From: Clostridium sp. CAG:1219
GTDB taxonomy: Bacteria; Bacillota; Clostridia; TANB77; CAG-465
DNA: 19,693 nt
Assembly: GCA_000433335.1 (NCBI GenBank)
Contig: HF996760.1
Span: 1-19,693 of the forward strand
Direction of reading: 5' to 3'
The notes below the pieces were generated by a model. It did not search any database. It had not been told where the DNA came from and worked only from the letters and a program-made list of their open reading frames with translations. Shown here piece by piece: positions 5,481 to 12,598 of the stretch (its first letter is position 1; the number at the start of each line of letters is the position of its first letter). Position numbers and translations under genes: made by a program.

Positions 5481-5894
5481 TTAATTAAATACATCATACA
5501 TATCATCTATATCATATATTTTTTCAATAGGATTATTATATTTTCTTTTGTTGAAATTGTAATTATTATATTTATTGTATCTATCATAATTGTTAGTATA
5601 TTTACGAGTATTATATGTATAATCATAGTCATAATCATCAAAATAATCATATTTATCAAGTAATGCTATAGAATAAGAAAATGAAAAAATAATTATCCAC
5701 ATTGATATAGTACATAAAATTATAGCTGCAAGTGATTTGCCCCATCCTTTCTTTCTAGCATTTTGTAACCTTATTAAGCTTACAATAGCAAACACGAATG
5801 AAAGCGTTCCTGTAAAAATTGCTATTATGTTAAAAAATGGAATAAAAGAAAACACTATAGTAACTATAGAAAGTATTAAAGCTGCAATTCCCAT
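5481..5894 (-). CDS. DUF4190-like membrane protein with Tyr/Asn/Asp-rich tail
   Basis: About 137 residues. Three hydrophobic segments (about 1-20, 24-42, 55-77), with the linker RLQNARKKGWGKSLA, match the small membrane proteins annotated as DUF4190. Residues 80-122 form a low-complexity tail of Tyr, Asp, Asn, Arg and Lys (KYDYFDDYDYDYTYN and so on). The function of the family is unknown. The frame can be extended to a GTG at 5903, but that codon overlaps the ribosome binding site (AAAGGAG). The ATG at 5894 lies 8 nt beyond it and is taken as the start. It begins 16 nt after the HIT gene, so it is probably the last gene of the alaS run. Confidence 0.75.
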   Translation of the reverse strand: MGIAALILSIVTIVFSFIPFFNIIAIFTGTLSFVFAIVSLIRLQNARKKGWGKSLAAIILCTISMWIIIFSFSYSIALLDKYDYFDDYDYDYTYNTRKYTNNYDRYNKYNNYNFNKRKYNNPIEKIYDIDDMYDVFN

Positions 5895-5910
5895 ATATAT
5901 CACTCCTTTC

Positions 5911-6255
5911 TTATATTATATTCATACCAAGTTTCTTTCCACCAATTAGATGGAAATGTAAATGATGTACTGCCTGTCCACCATCTTCTCCAACATTTGA
6001 TATTAACCTGTAACCACTTTTTTCAACGCCACAAATTTTAGCTACTTCCTTTATTGAAAGCATACATTTTGAAATCTTATCTATATTAGACTCACTAATT
6101 TCATTTAAATCTAATATATGTTCCTTAGGTATGATTAACACATGCACTGGCGCTACTGGATTTATATCCTTAAAGGCTAATACATTTTCATCTTCATAAA
6201 CAATGTTTGATGGAATTTCTTTTCTTATTATTTTACAAAATAAACAATCATCCAT
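5911..6255 (-). CDS. HIT-family nucleotide hydrolase (Hint-like)
   Basis: The 114 residues carry the complete histidine-triad signature near the C-terminus, HHLHFHLIGG (97-106): triad histidines 98, 100 and 102, with 100 or 102 region nucleophilic by family analogy. The N-terminus reads CLFCKIIRKEIPSNIVYEDENVLAFKDINPVAPVHVLIIPKEH, where Cys4, Cys7 and downstream histidines resemble the zinc site of many bacterial HIT proteins. Hint-type enzymes cleave nucleoside phosphoramidates, including aminoacyl-AMP, so a place directly behind an aminoacyl-tRNA synthetase is chemically sensible; that link is inference. AGGAGG lies 9 nt before the ATG, and the gap to alaS is 26 nt. Confidence 0.92.
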   Translation of the reverse strand: MDDCLFCKIIRKEIPSNIVYEDENVLAFKDINPVAPVHVLIIPKEHILDLNEISESNIDKISKCMLSIKEVAKICGVEKSGYRLISNVGEDGGQAVHHLHFHLIGGKKLGMNII

Positions 6256-6281
6256 ATATAACTTCCTCCTAATAGATAAAT

Positions 6282-8036
6282 TTATTCTAATATAGCTTTA
6301 ATTCTTCTTACACCTGAAGAAGAAGCTTCTTCTTTTTTTATTTTAAATCTACCCAGCTCTGATGTATTTTTAACGTGTGGGCCTCCACATAATTCCTTTG
6401 ACACATCACCTATTGAATATACTGTAACAATATCTGGATATTTTTCAATAAACATACACTCAGCACCAGATTTAATTGCCTCTTCTTTAGACATTTCTTG
6501 TACTGTGACATCTAGTCCCTCTTTAATCCAACTGTTAACTAAGTCTTCAACTTTTGTCTTTTCTTCATCAGTTAATTTATGGTCGCAAGAAAAATCAAAT
6601 CTCATTCTTTCAACTGTTATATTTGAGCCTTTTTGATGAACATCATTACCAATTACTTTTTTTAATGCAGAATTTAATAAATGTGTTGCAGTATGGTATG
6701 CAATAGTCTTTTCATTTTGCTCTGCAAGACCACCTTTAAACTTCTGCTCTGCACCAGCTCTAGACTTGTCTTGATGTAGTTTGAAAAGATTATTAAATTC
6801 ATCTATATCTATACTAAGTCCATTTTCCACTGCAAGATCACCTGTTACCTCTGGTGGAAAGCCATAAGTATCATATAATCTAAATACAATTTTACCAGGA
6901 ACTTTAGTTAAGTTTTGAGCTTTAATTTTAGCAACTTCTTTATTAAATTCTTTTTCACCATTAACTAAAGTTTTCATAAATTTATCTTTTTCTTCTATTA
7001 TAACAGAACAAATAAGATCAGTATTTTTTTCTAGCTCTGGATATAATAAGTGAAGCTCATGAATGTTAAGTTTAATTAATTCCTCTAATTTATCAAGTTC
7101 TATTTGAAGCTTATTTAAATGTCTTATCATTCTTCTTATTAATTTTCTTAGTACATATCCTCTATCAAGATTAGATGGTCTTCCACCATCATTTATTATC
7201 ATCATTGCAGATCTTAAATGTTCTGCAACAATTCTTCTGCTTTCGATAATATCGACTTTTTGTAATTTTTTTAATTCTTCCATTACAGAAGAGAATATTT
7301 CTGTATCAAATGGGCTTTCCTTGCCTTCAAGTAACATTGTAATTCTTTCAAGTCCCATACCAGTATCAACATTCTTTTGCTTTAACATAGAATAAGTTCC
7401 ATCATTATTTTTATAAAATTCCATAAAGACGTTATTCCATATTTCCACATACTTTCCACAATCACATGAAGGCTGACAATCATCACAACATTTTTCTTTT
7501 CCAGTATCATAAAATATTTCTGTATCTGGTCCGCATGGTCCTTCTTCCCCCGCAATCCACCAATTATCATCTTTTCCATAATAGTAGATGTGTCCATCTA
7601 AAATACCTGCATCCTTCCAACATTTTGCAGCTACTTCATCTCTTTTACAATCTTTGTCTCCTGCAAATACTGTTACTGATAATTTTTCAACCGGTATATT
7701 TAAAACTTTTGTTAAAAATTCAAAGCTATAGTTTATTGATTCCTCTTTAAAATAATCTCCAAGTGACCAATTTCCAAGCATTTCGAAATACGTTAGGTGT
7801 CTATTATCTCCCACTTCTTCTATATCATTTGTTCTAACACATTTTTGGAAGTCACAAAGTCTAGTTCCTTCAGGATGTTTTTGTCCAAGTAAATATGGAA
7901 CAAGTGGTTGCATTCCAGCTGTATTAAATAATACGGACGGGTCATTTTCTGGTATTAATGGAGCTGATGGTATTACAGCATGTCCTCTCTTACTAAAAAA
8001 ATCTAAAAATTTTTCTCTTATCTCTATTGCTTTCAT
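6282..8036 (-). CDS. alaS: Alanyl-tRNA synthetase, short form without C-Ala domain
   Basis: Charges tRNA-Ala with alanine and edits mischarged Ser or Gly. Motifs in order: FNTAGMQPLVPYLLG, KCVRTNDIEEVG and TYFEMLGNWSLGDYFK (aminoacylation core), AGEEGPCGPDTEIFYDTG, NVDTGMGLERI, the helical tRNA-recognition domain, YDTYGFP, and the editing site HTATH (448-452) with CGGPH (550-554). The protein has 584 residues and ends at SSGVRRIKAILE, exactly where the editing domain ends. The C-terminal C-Ala region of the usual protein of about 870 residues is missing. A cluster of five cysteines (183-193, KCCDDCQPSCDCGKY) suggests a metal site. An in-frame GTG at 8045 overlaps the ribosome binding site AAAAGG, so the ATG at 8036 is chosen. 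HIT and DUF4190-like genes follow. Confidence 0.95.
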   Translation of the reverse strand: MKAIEIREKFLDFFSKRGHAVIPSAPLIPENDPSVLFNTAGMQPLVPYLLGQKHPEGTRLCDFQKCVRTNDIEEVGDNRHLTYFEMLGNWSLGDYFKEESINYSFEFLTKVLNIPVEKLSVTVFAGDKDCKRDEVAAKCWKDAGILDGHIYYYGKDDNWWIAGEEGPCGPDTEIFYDTGKEKCCDDCQPSCDCGKYVEIWNNVFMEFYKNNDGTYSMLKQKNVDTGMGLERITMLLEGKESPFDTEIFSSVMEELKKLQKVDIIESRRIVAEHLRSAMMIINDGGRPSNLDRGYVLRKLIRRMIRHLNKLQIELDKLEELIKLNIHELHLLYPELEKNTDLICSVIIEEKDKFMKTLVNGEKEFNKEVAKIKAQNLTKVPGKIVFRLYDTYGFPPEVTGDLAVENGLSIDIDEFNNLFKLHQDKSRAGAEQKFKGGLAEQNEKTIAYHTATHLLNSALKKVIGNDVHQKGSNITVERMRFDFSCDHKLTDEEKTKVEDLVNSWIKEGLDVTVQEMSKEEAIKSGAECMFIEKYPDIVTVYSIGDVSKELCGGPHVKNTSELGRFKIKKEEASSSGVRRIKAILE

Positions 8037-8059
8037 TTTTATCACCTTTTTTCCAAATC

Positions 8060-8088
8060 ATTATACCAAATTTAGCATATTAAGTCAA
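8060..8088 (-). promoter_or_regulatory. alaS promoter
   Basis: On the minus strand TTGACT (8088-8083) and TATAAT (8065-8060) are separated by 17 nt. The predicted transcript start leaves a leader of about 15-20 nt, so there is no room for a T-box riboswitch in front of alaS. Confidence 0.8.
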
Positions 8089-8122
8089 TTTAAATTACTC
8101 AGATAAAATAAAAAAGTAATTA

Positions 8123-8151
8123 TTGAATTTTAGGCTTTTTTATGTTAAAAT
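8123..8151 (+). promoter_or_regulatory. Promoter of the ttcA-like gene
   Basis: TTGAAT (8123-8128), a 17-nt spacer and TAAAAT (8146-8151), with TG at 8143-8144 forming an extended -10. It is divergent from the alaS promoter, with about 35 nt between their -35 boxes. Confidence 0.75.
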
Positions 8152-8176
8152 GTCCTCATTGAATGGGGAGATAAAA

Positions 8177-8896
8177 ATGTTACAAAAAATAATAGGACAA
8201 GCAAGAAGAGCAATAGATGACTATAATATGATTGAAGACGGAGACAAAATAGCAATAGGGCTTTCTGGCGGAAAAGATAGTTTAACACTAGTTAGAGCAC
8301 TTCATGATCTTCAAAGATTTTACCCTAAAAAGTTTTCAATAATGGCAATAACTATCCATCCTGGAAGTGAAACATTTAAAACTGATAAGCTAGAAGAATT
8401 TTGTGCTTCTTTAGGTATTGAATATGTAGTATATCATTCAGATATAGCAAAGGTTGTTTTTGATATTAGAAAAGAGAAAAATCCATGTTCGTTATGTGCA
8501 AACATGAGACGTGGTATGCTAAATAGTCTTGCAATAGAACATGGTTGCAATAAAATAGCACTTGCTCATCATAGTGATGATGTAATGGAAACTTTACTTA
8601 TGAGTATTTTTCTTAATGGCTCAATTCATACCTTTGCTCCTGTAACATACTTAAGTCGTAGTGATGTCAAAACTATAAGGCCTTTCATATACGTAAATGA
8701 AAAAGATATAAGAGCTGTTGCAAGAGAATTTAACTTTCCTATCGTTGGAAAATGTTGTCCTAAAGATGGATACACAAAACGCGAATATACAAAAGACTTA
8801 ATAAAAAGTTTAAGACACGATATTCCAAGAATCAGAGAAAACTTAATGGGAGCTATTAAACGTTCTAATATAGATGGTTGGAAAATAGATAAATAA
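8177..8896 (+). CDS. ttcA: TtcA-family tRNA 2-thiocytidine synthetase
   Basis: The 239-residue protein is a PP-loop ATP pyrophosphatase: IAIGLSGGKDSLTLV has SGGKDS at 30-35. The TtcA signature follows: CxxC (Cys104 and Cys107, in KNPCSLCANMRRG) and a third cysteine at 193/194 (GKCCPKDGYTKRE) that would hold the iron-sulfur cluster. AHHSDDVMETLLMSIFLNG (about 130-148) is also typical. The family thiolates cytidine 32 in certain tRNAs with sulfur from a cysteine desulfurase. The open frame extends to a TTG at 8123, but that lies in the promoter -35 box. GGGGAG (8165-8170) is 6 nt before the ATG at 8177, so that start is chosen. It is shorter than the E. coli protein of about 310 residues, mainly at both ends. 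Confidence 0.9.
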   Translation: MLQKIIGQARRAIDDYNMIEDGDKIAIGLSGGKDSLTLVRALHDLQRFYPKKFSIMAITIHPGSETFKTDKLEEFCASLGIEYVVYHSDIAKVVFDIRKEKNPCSLCANMRRGMLNSLAIEHGCNKIALAHHSDDVMETLLMSIFLNGSIHTFAPVTYLSRSDVKTIRPFIYVNEKDIRAVAREFNFPIVGKCCPKDGYTKREYTKDLIKSLRHDIPRIRENLMGAIKRSNIDGWKIDK

Positions 8897-8919
8897 CTGT
8901 ACCCACAAAATAACATTAA

Positions 8920-9018
8920 ATTATAATAAGCTATAATATTTTAAATAATAACGGAAGTAATGATACTTGTCCATGTGGAAGTGGCAAAAAGTATAAAAAT
9001 TGTTGTAAAAGAAATTAA
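8920..9018 (+). pseudogene. Orphan SEC-C motif remnant
   Basis: This open stretch of 32 codons plus stop has no start codon and no ribosome binding site. It ends with a complete SEC-C zinc motif: TCPCGSGKKYKNCCKRN followed by TAA (9016-9018). SEC-C motifs occur at the C-terminus of SecA and of many unrelated proteins, where the C-x-C...C-C set binds zinc. The frame is closed upstream by a TAA at 8917-8919, and it differs from the ttcA frame that stops at 8896. The rest of the original gene is missing here, so a decayed or deleted gene is the simplest reading. An untypical start (ATT at 8920) cannot be excluded. A terminator follows 13 nt downstream. Confidence 0.6.
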
Positions 9019-9031
9019 TAATTCTTTAAAT

Positions 9032-9054
9032 GCCCTAATACCAAGGGCTTTTTT
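9032..9054 (+). terminator. Intrinsic terminator
   Basis: GCCCT (9032-9036) pairs with AGGGC (9044-9048) over a 7-nt loop and is followed by six Ts (9049-9054). It would end transcripts from ttcA and the SEC-C remnant. From here to the promoter at 9211 I see no gene. Confidence 0.75.
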
Positions 9055-9210
9055 AATATCAAAAATGCAATTGATTTTTAAGTACATTATTGAATACGTT
9101 ATTAAGAAATTATCTAAAATGTATCTAGAAAATTAAATTCCTGTATTTTCAATATTTTCGGAAGACATGAACCACTGCCACTGTTACATTGGTAAAAATA
9201 ATTTAAAAGG

Positions 9211-9238
9211 TTGAAATAAATTGGTATTATGATATAAT
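9211..9238 (+). promoter_or_regulatory. Promoter of the IMPase-cutA unit
   Basis: TTGAAA (9211-9216), a 16-nt spacer and TATAAT (9233-9238), with TG at 9230-9231 making an extended -10. The start codon is 35 nt downstream. Confidence 0.75.
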
Positions 9239-9272
9239 GAATTTGAAATATATTTAAAATAGGTGGTTTAAA

Positions 9273-10064
9273 ATGAGTATATATAGTGAATATTTAAATT
9301 TTGCAAAAGATATTGCAAAATATGCAGGTGAGATAATGCTAAAGTATTTTAGTAAAGATAATGGCGAAAAATATAAAGGAGATAAAACAATTGTAACTTT
9401 AGCCGATACAGAAATTAATTCTTATTTAATTAATAGAGTAAAAGAAAAATATCCAAGCCATGCGGTCGACGGAGAAGAAGAACAATTTGGAGAAAGTAAT
9501 TATAAATGGGTATGTGACCCTGTTGATGGAACAGCAATGTATGCAAGACATATTCCTGTTGCCGTGTTTTCACTTGCTTTAGTAATTGATGGAAAACCTA
9601 TAGTAGGAGTTGTTTATGATCCTTTTACAGATAGTTTATATACAGCCATAAAAGGAGAGGGTGCATATAAAAATAACGAGAAAATATCAGTAAATAATTA
9701 TGTTTTAGATGATATTAGAACAGTTTGTCATTGTGATATGTGGTCTAAAGCAAAATATAATGTTTGTAAAGTATTTGAAGAATTAAGAAAGAAAACCAGA
9801 TTGAATGATATTGGAAGTATTACAAGAGCTAGTTGTTGTGTAGCAACTGGAGATTATAGCTTAACAATTTTTACAGGAACAGAACATAAACATTGTGATA
9901 TTGCTGCTGTGAAAGTCATTGTTGAAGAAGCAGGAGGAAAAGTAACTGATTTATTTGGAAATGAACAAAGATATGATCAAAGCATAAAAGGAGCTCTAAT
10001 AAGTAATGGGGTAGTGCATGATGAAGTTGTAAATGTAATTAAAAATTATATTATTGAGGAGTAA
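9273..10064 (+). CDS. Inositol monophosphatase family phosphatase
   Basis: 263 residues, normal for this magnesium-dependent phosphatase family. The metal-binding motifs are present: DGEEEQFG (66-73), WVCDPVDGTAMYARHIP (79-95, with Asp82, Asp85, Gly86 and Thr87), and HCDIAAVKVIVEEAGGKVTD, where Asp209 stands for the catalytic-site Asp of the usual WDxAA motif, although the Trp is replaced by Cys. Family members dephosphorylate inositol phosphate, histidinol phosphate, fructose-1,6-bisphosphate or PAP, and the sequence alone does not decide the substrate. AGGTGG precedes the ATG. cutA follows after 3 nt, so they form one unit. The unusual W-to-C position and TAMYARHIP loop set it slightly apart from SuhB. 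Confidence 0.88.
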   Translation: MSIYSEYLNFAKDIAKYAGEIMLKYFSKDNGEKYKGDKTIVTLADTEINSYLINRVKEKYPSHAVDGEEEQFGESNYKWVCDPVDGTAMYARHIPVAVFSLALVIDGKPIVGVVYDPFTDSLYTAIKGEGAYKNNEKISVNNYVLDDIRTVCHCDMWSKAKYNVCKVFEELRKKTRLNDIGSITRASCCVATGDYSLTIFTGTEHKHCDIAAVKVIVEEAGGKVTDLFGNEQRYDQSIKGALISNGVVHDEVVNVIKNYIIEE

Positions 10065-10067
10065 AGA

Positions 10068-10382
10068 ATGGATAAATATATAATTGTAACAACGTTTTGC
10101 AATAAAGAAAGTATTGCAAATCAAATAATAAAAACATTATTGGAAAATAAACTTGCAGCAGGTAGTCAGATTTCAAAAGTTCATTCTAAATATTGGTGGA
10201 ATAATAAATTAGAAGAATGTGATGAATATAAATTAGAATTTAGAACAAAAGAAAATCTTTTTGATAAGATAAAAGATGAAATAAATAAAATACATGATTA
10301 TGAAGTTGCTGAAATCTCATTTTATGAAATAAAAAGTTCAAGCAAAGAATTTTTAGATTGGATAGATAAAAATATAAAATAG
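10068..10382 (+). CDS. cutA: CutA1-type divalent-cation tolerance protein
   Basis: The 104 residues fit the small CutA family of ferredoxin-like trimers. Visible family features are an N-terminal strand YIIVTTFCNKESIANQIIKTLLENKLAAG, the central SKYWWNNKLEECDEYKLEFRTK (equivalent to the usual S.Y.W.G.....E...L..KT), and HDYEVAEISFYEI (equivalent to HPYEVPEI). Proteins of this family have been linked to copper tolerance and signalling, but their biochemical role is unsettled. The GAGGAG ribosome binding site lies inside the last codons of the upstream gene, 3 nt separate the two, and translation is probably coupled. Confidence 0.88.
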   Translation: MDKYIIVTTFCNKESIANQIIKTLLENKLAAGSQISKVHSKYWWNNKLEECDEYKLEFRTKENLFDKIKDEINKIHDYEVAEISFYEIKSSSKEFLDWIDKNIK

Positions 10383-10433
10383 TATTTAATATCAATATAT
10401 TTTAGATACGCTCTATAATAAAAAATAATTCTT

Positions 10434-10461
10434 TTTCTATTTTCTAGCAAAAAAATAGAAA
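10434..10461 (+). other. AT-rich stem-loop between cutA and the HD-domain gene
   Basis: TTTCTATTTT (10434-10443) pairs perfectly with AAAATAGAAA (10452-10461), giving 10 weak base pairs over an 8-nt loop. No T run follows, so it is not a clear intrinsic terminator. It lies about 20 nt before the ribosome binding site of the next gene. No convincing promoter was found in the 111-nt gap; a TATAAT at 10414-10419 lacks a good -35. Confidence 0.4.
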
Positions 10462-10493
10462 TTATGATAAAATTCTTCTTGGAGGGGTTTAAA

Positions 10494-11195
10494 ATGGAAT
10501 CTATTAATACAGAAAAAATTACAAATAAGGATTTAGAAGAGATTTATACAAAATGCTTAGAATATGCCAACAGAATTAAAAATCCTAGTTTAAGAGAATG
10601 TTGCTTAGAAATTTATAATGATTATAAAGAAAAACTAATAGCCAAACCATCTACAGAAAGTCCACGTCATCATTTTTTTAGAGGTGGATTAATGTATCAC
10701 AGTTATTGTGTAACAAGAAATGCTATTATAATTTCGGAATTATATGATTATTTAGATTTAGATATGGATTTAATAATATTTGGTTCTCTATTACACGATA
10801 TAGGAAAAACGGATCATAATAAAGATTTTGATTCAATAAAAGATGGTGAAATAGGAATACTAAGTAGCGGAGATTATATGGTTGGTCACTCATATGCAGG
10901 GACACACATTGTTGAAAATTATTTAACAAAGTATAACCTAGATGATCAGTTTAAATATCAAGCATTGCATATGATAGGAAGTCATATGAAGGATTATGGT
11001 GAATGTGGCACGTTAATATCACAAAAAATGTTAGAAGTATTAATAATCAGTTATGCTGATTCAATTGATGCAACACTAGATACAATGAAAAACGGTATAA
11101 ATAATGCAAAAAAAGGTGAAATATACTATGATGAAAAACAAGCAACTAAATTTTATAAATCAGCTAATCCATACCACGAAAATAATATAAAATAG
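10494..11195 (+). CDS. HD-domain phosphohydrolase (YhaM-like)
   Basis: The 233 residues hold an HD domain with all expected metal ligands: RHHFFRGGLMYHS (His69), SLLHDIGK (His101-Asp102), GHSYAGTHIV (His132), a later LHMIGSH (His159/His164) and SYADSID (Asp189). The RHHFFRGGLMYHS-LLHDIGK layout most resembles the HD half of YhaM-type 3'-5' exoribonucleases. The N-terminal OB domain of YhaM is absent, so a nucleotide or oligonucleotide phosphohydrolase is a safer description. The frame can be extended to an ATG at 10464, but that ATG has no ribosome binding site, whereas GGAGGGG (10481-10487) lies 6 nt before the ATG at 10494. A strong terminator starts at its stop codon. Confidence 0.85.
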   Translation: MESINTEKITNKDLEEIYTKCLEYANRIKNPSLRECCLEIYNDYKEKLIAKPSTESPRHHFFRGGLMYHSYCVTRNAIIISELYDYLDLDMDLIIFGSLLHDIGKTDHNKDFDSIKDGEIGILSSGDYMVGHSYAGTHIVENYLTKYNLDDQFKYQALHMIGSHMKDYGECGTLISQKMLEVLIISYADSIDATLDTMKNGINNAKKGEIYYDEKQATKFYKSANPYHENNIK

Positions 11196-11223
11196 GGACA
11201 AATTTAATATTTGCCCCTTTTTT
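11195..11223 (+). terminator. Intrinsic terminator after the HD-domain gene
   Basis: GGG-A-CAAAT (11195-11203) pairs with ATTTG-C-CCC (11209-11217), with one A/C mismatch and a 5-nt loop, followed by six Ts (11218-11223). It separates this gene from the convergent surface-protein operon that ends at 11234. Confidence 0.85.
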
Positions 11224-11233
11224 CTTAACAGAT

Positions 11234-12580
11234 TTATTCTATATCATTTTTTTCATTATCATCTAAATCCTCTTTAATGCCTTGTATTTCTTCTTCTATT
11301 TCATTTATATCATCAAGATTATTTAGTTCTTTAATTTTTTTATCTATATCAGCTTCTTTTTCTTCATCTTCTGCACTTTCCTCTATAGATGAAATTTTTT
11401 CAAAAGTTTCTTCATCATTGCTTTCATTTTCTTCTCTTAGAGCACTTCTTCTATGTCTTCTTACTTCTGACTCTTCATACAAATTTGAGTCGTTACTATA
11501 ATTTTTTCTATTTTTTATTATAAGTAAAACTATGACAATTATTAATATTAAAATAACAGCAAGACATAACACAGTTATTTTATTTTCTCTTACCCAAGAA
11601 ACTATTTTTTCTTTAGTAGTCTTGTTTTCTACTTGAGTTAGGGCAGCGATTTTTTCTGATTTATAAACAAGTATATTATACTCTTTTTTCTCAGATTCAT
11701 CTTTAGAAGTTACCTTTACAGTTATATGATTTACACCAATATTTAATTCCTCATTTCCAAGTACTTCTACTTTAGCTCCTTCAACTTCTGTTTCATAACT
11801 TATATCCAAATTTTTCACATCAGCTGTTATATCCTCACATAGATACTCATATTTTTCTTTTTCAAATTCATTTTTCATCGTAGCATTTGAGATTGTAAGA
11901 GTCTTTAAAAAAGCATTCACATCATTTGGATTTTTGGCTTTATTTACTTTTATTTCATAAACTTTTTGAACAGTGTTTTCAGCAGTAACAATAATTTTAA
12001 TTATATTTTCACCTGGAGCTAAATTCTCATTACCTTCAATTTTAACACTTGCTTTGCTGTCTTCTAATGTTGTATCAATATTTAATTTTTCAACATCATA
12101 TCCTACATCTAATGAATATGAAGTATTGTCTTTATTAAATTCTAAATTATATCCTTCAATTGACAAAGAAGCTAAATTATTGTTCTTACTTCTCGTATCA
12201 ACATATGGAGCTTTTACATAAATTGTAACAGTTCTTGAAGACACGCTCACATCCTCGCCTTTTCCATTTGCAACACTCACAGGGGTTATAGTAATTGTTG
12301 CACTTCCCACAGTTTTAGCTGTAACTTTAAAACTTGTGCTTCCTTCTACCCATAAACTGCCAGTGCTTACTGACGCAACATTTGAATTACTAGAAGATAT
12401 ATTAACACGACCTATAAGATCATTTCCTGTAACATATACTGTTGCACTACTTCCAACTGTTACAGAAGTCGCACTAGCTGAAATTGAAAGTGAAGCTGCA
12501 TTTATACTCGTAACAGTAATACAAAGCACAAACATAAATAGTAAAATACCAAAAACTTTTATTTTCTTATTCCTAATCAT
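11234..12580 (-). CDS. Membrane-anchored surface protein with Ig-like and two cadherin-like modules
   Basis: 448 residues. A signal peptide (about 1-28, ending SINA) is followed by a BIG_2-like Ig domain (30-122; SNSNVASVS and GSATITIT are typical). Two cadherin-like beta-sandwich repeats follow, at about 134-215 (NNLASLSIEGYNLEFNKDNTSYSLDV) and 222-308 (NAFLKTLTISNATMKNEFEKEKYEY). One transmembrane helix spans about 335-356. A basic stop-transfer patch and an 80-residue, very acidic, probably coiled or disordered cytoplasmic tail end the protein. No enzymatic motif is seen; it looks like an adhesion or scaffold protein. The ATG lies 10 nt after GGAGG, which overlaps the end of the upstream glucosaminidase gene (18-nt gap), so the two are cotranscribed and translation is probably coupled. 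Confidence 0.85.
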   Translation of the reverse strand: MIRNKKIKVFGILLFMFVLCITVTSINAASLSISASATSVTVGSSATVYVTGNDLIGRVNISSSNSNVASVSTGSLWVEGSTSFKVTAKTVGSATITITPVSVANGKGEDVSVSSRTVTIYVKAPYVDTRSKNNNLASLSIEGYNLEFNKDNTSYSLDVGYDVEKLNIDTTLEDSKASVKIEGNENLAPGENIIKIIVTAENTVQKVYEIKVNKAKNPNDVNAFLKTLTISNATMKNEFEKEKYEYLCEDITADVKNLDISYETEVEGAKVEVLGNEELNIGVNHITVKVTSKDESEKKEYNILVYKSEKIAALTQVENKTTKEKIVSWVRENKITVLCLAVILILIIVIVLLIIKNRKNYSNDSNLYEESEVRRHRRSALREENESNDEETFEKISSIEESAEDEEKEADIDKKIKELNNLDDINEIEEEIQGIKEDLDDNEKNDIE

Positions 12581-12598
12581 ATATCTTATTCCTCCATA

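Noticed and set aside
8037..8045. GTG start of alaS three codons upstream of the ATG
   Set aside because: The GTG overlaps the ribosome binding site AAAAGG; the ATG at 8036 is correctly spaced.
8046..8082. T-box riboswitch in front of alaS
   Set aside because: The predicted leader is under 30 nt, and no T-box sequence or specifier structure is present.
8123..8176. N-terminal extension of the TtcA-like protein by 18 residues
   Set aside because: The TTG start coincides with the -35 box of the promoter, and the ATG at 8177 has a proper GGGGAG.
8920..9018. SEC-C remnant as the tail of a secA gene
   Set aside because: No other SecA sequence is present nearby, and SEC-C motifs occur in many unrelated proteins, so the source cannot be named.
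9120..9205. Possible minus-strand peptide reading CNSGSGSCLPKI
   Set aside because: There is no start codon with a ribosome binding site, and no family I can name; too short to support.
10464..10493. Ten-residue N-terminal extension of the HD-domain protein
   Set aside because: The upstream ATG has no ribosome binding site, and GGAGGGG would lie inside the coding sequence, ideally spaced for the ATG at 10494.
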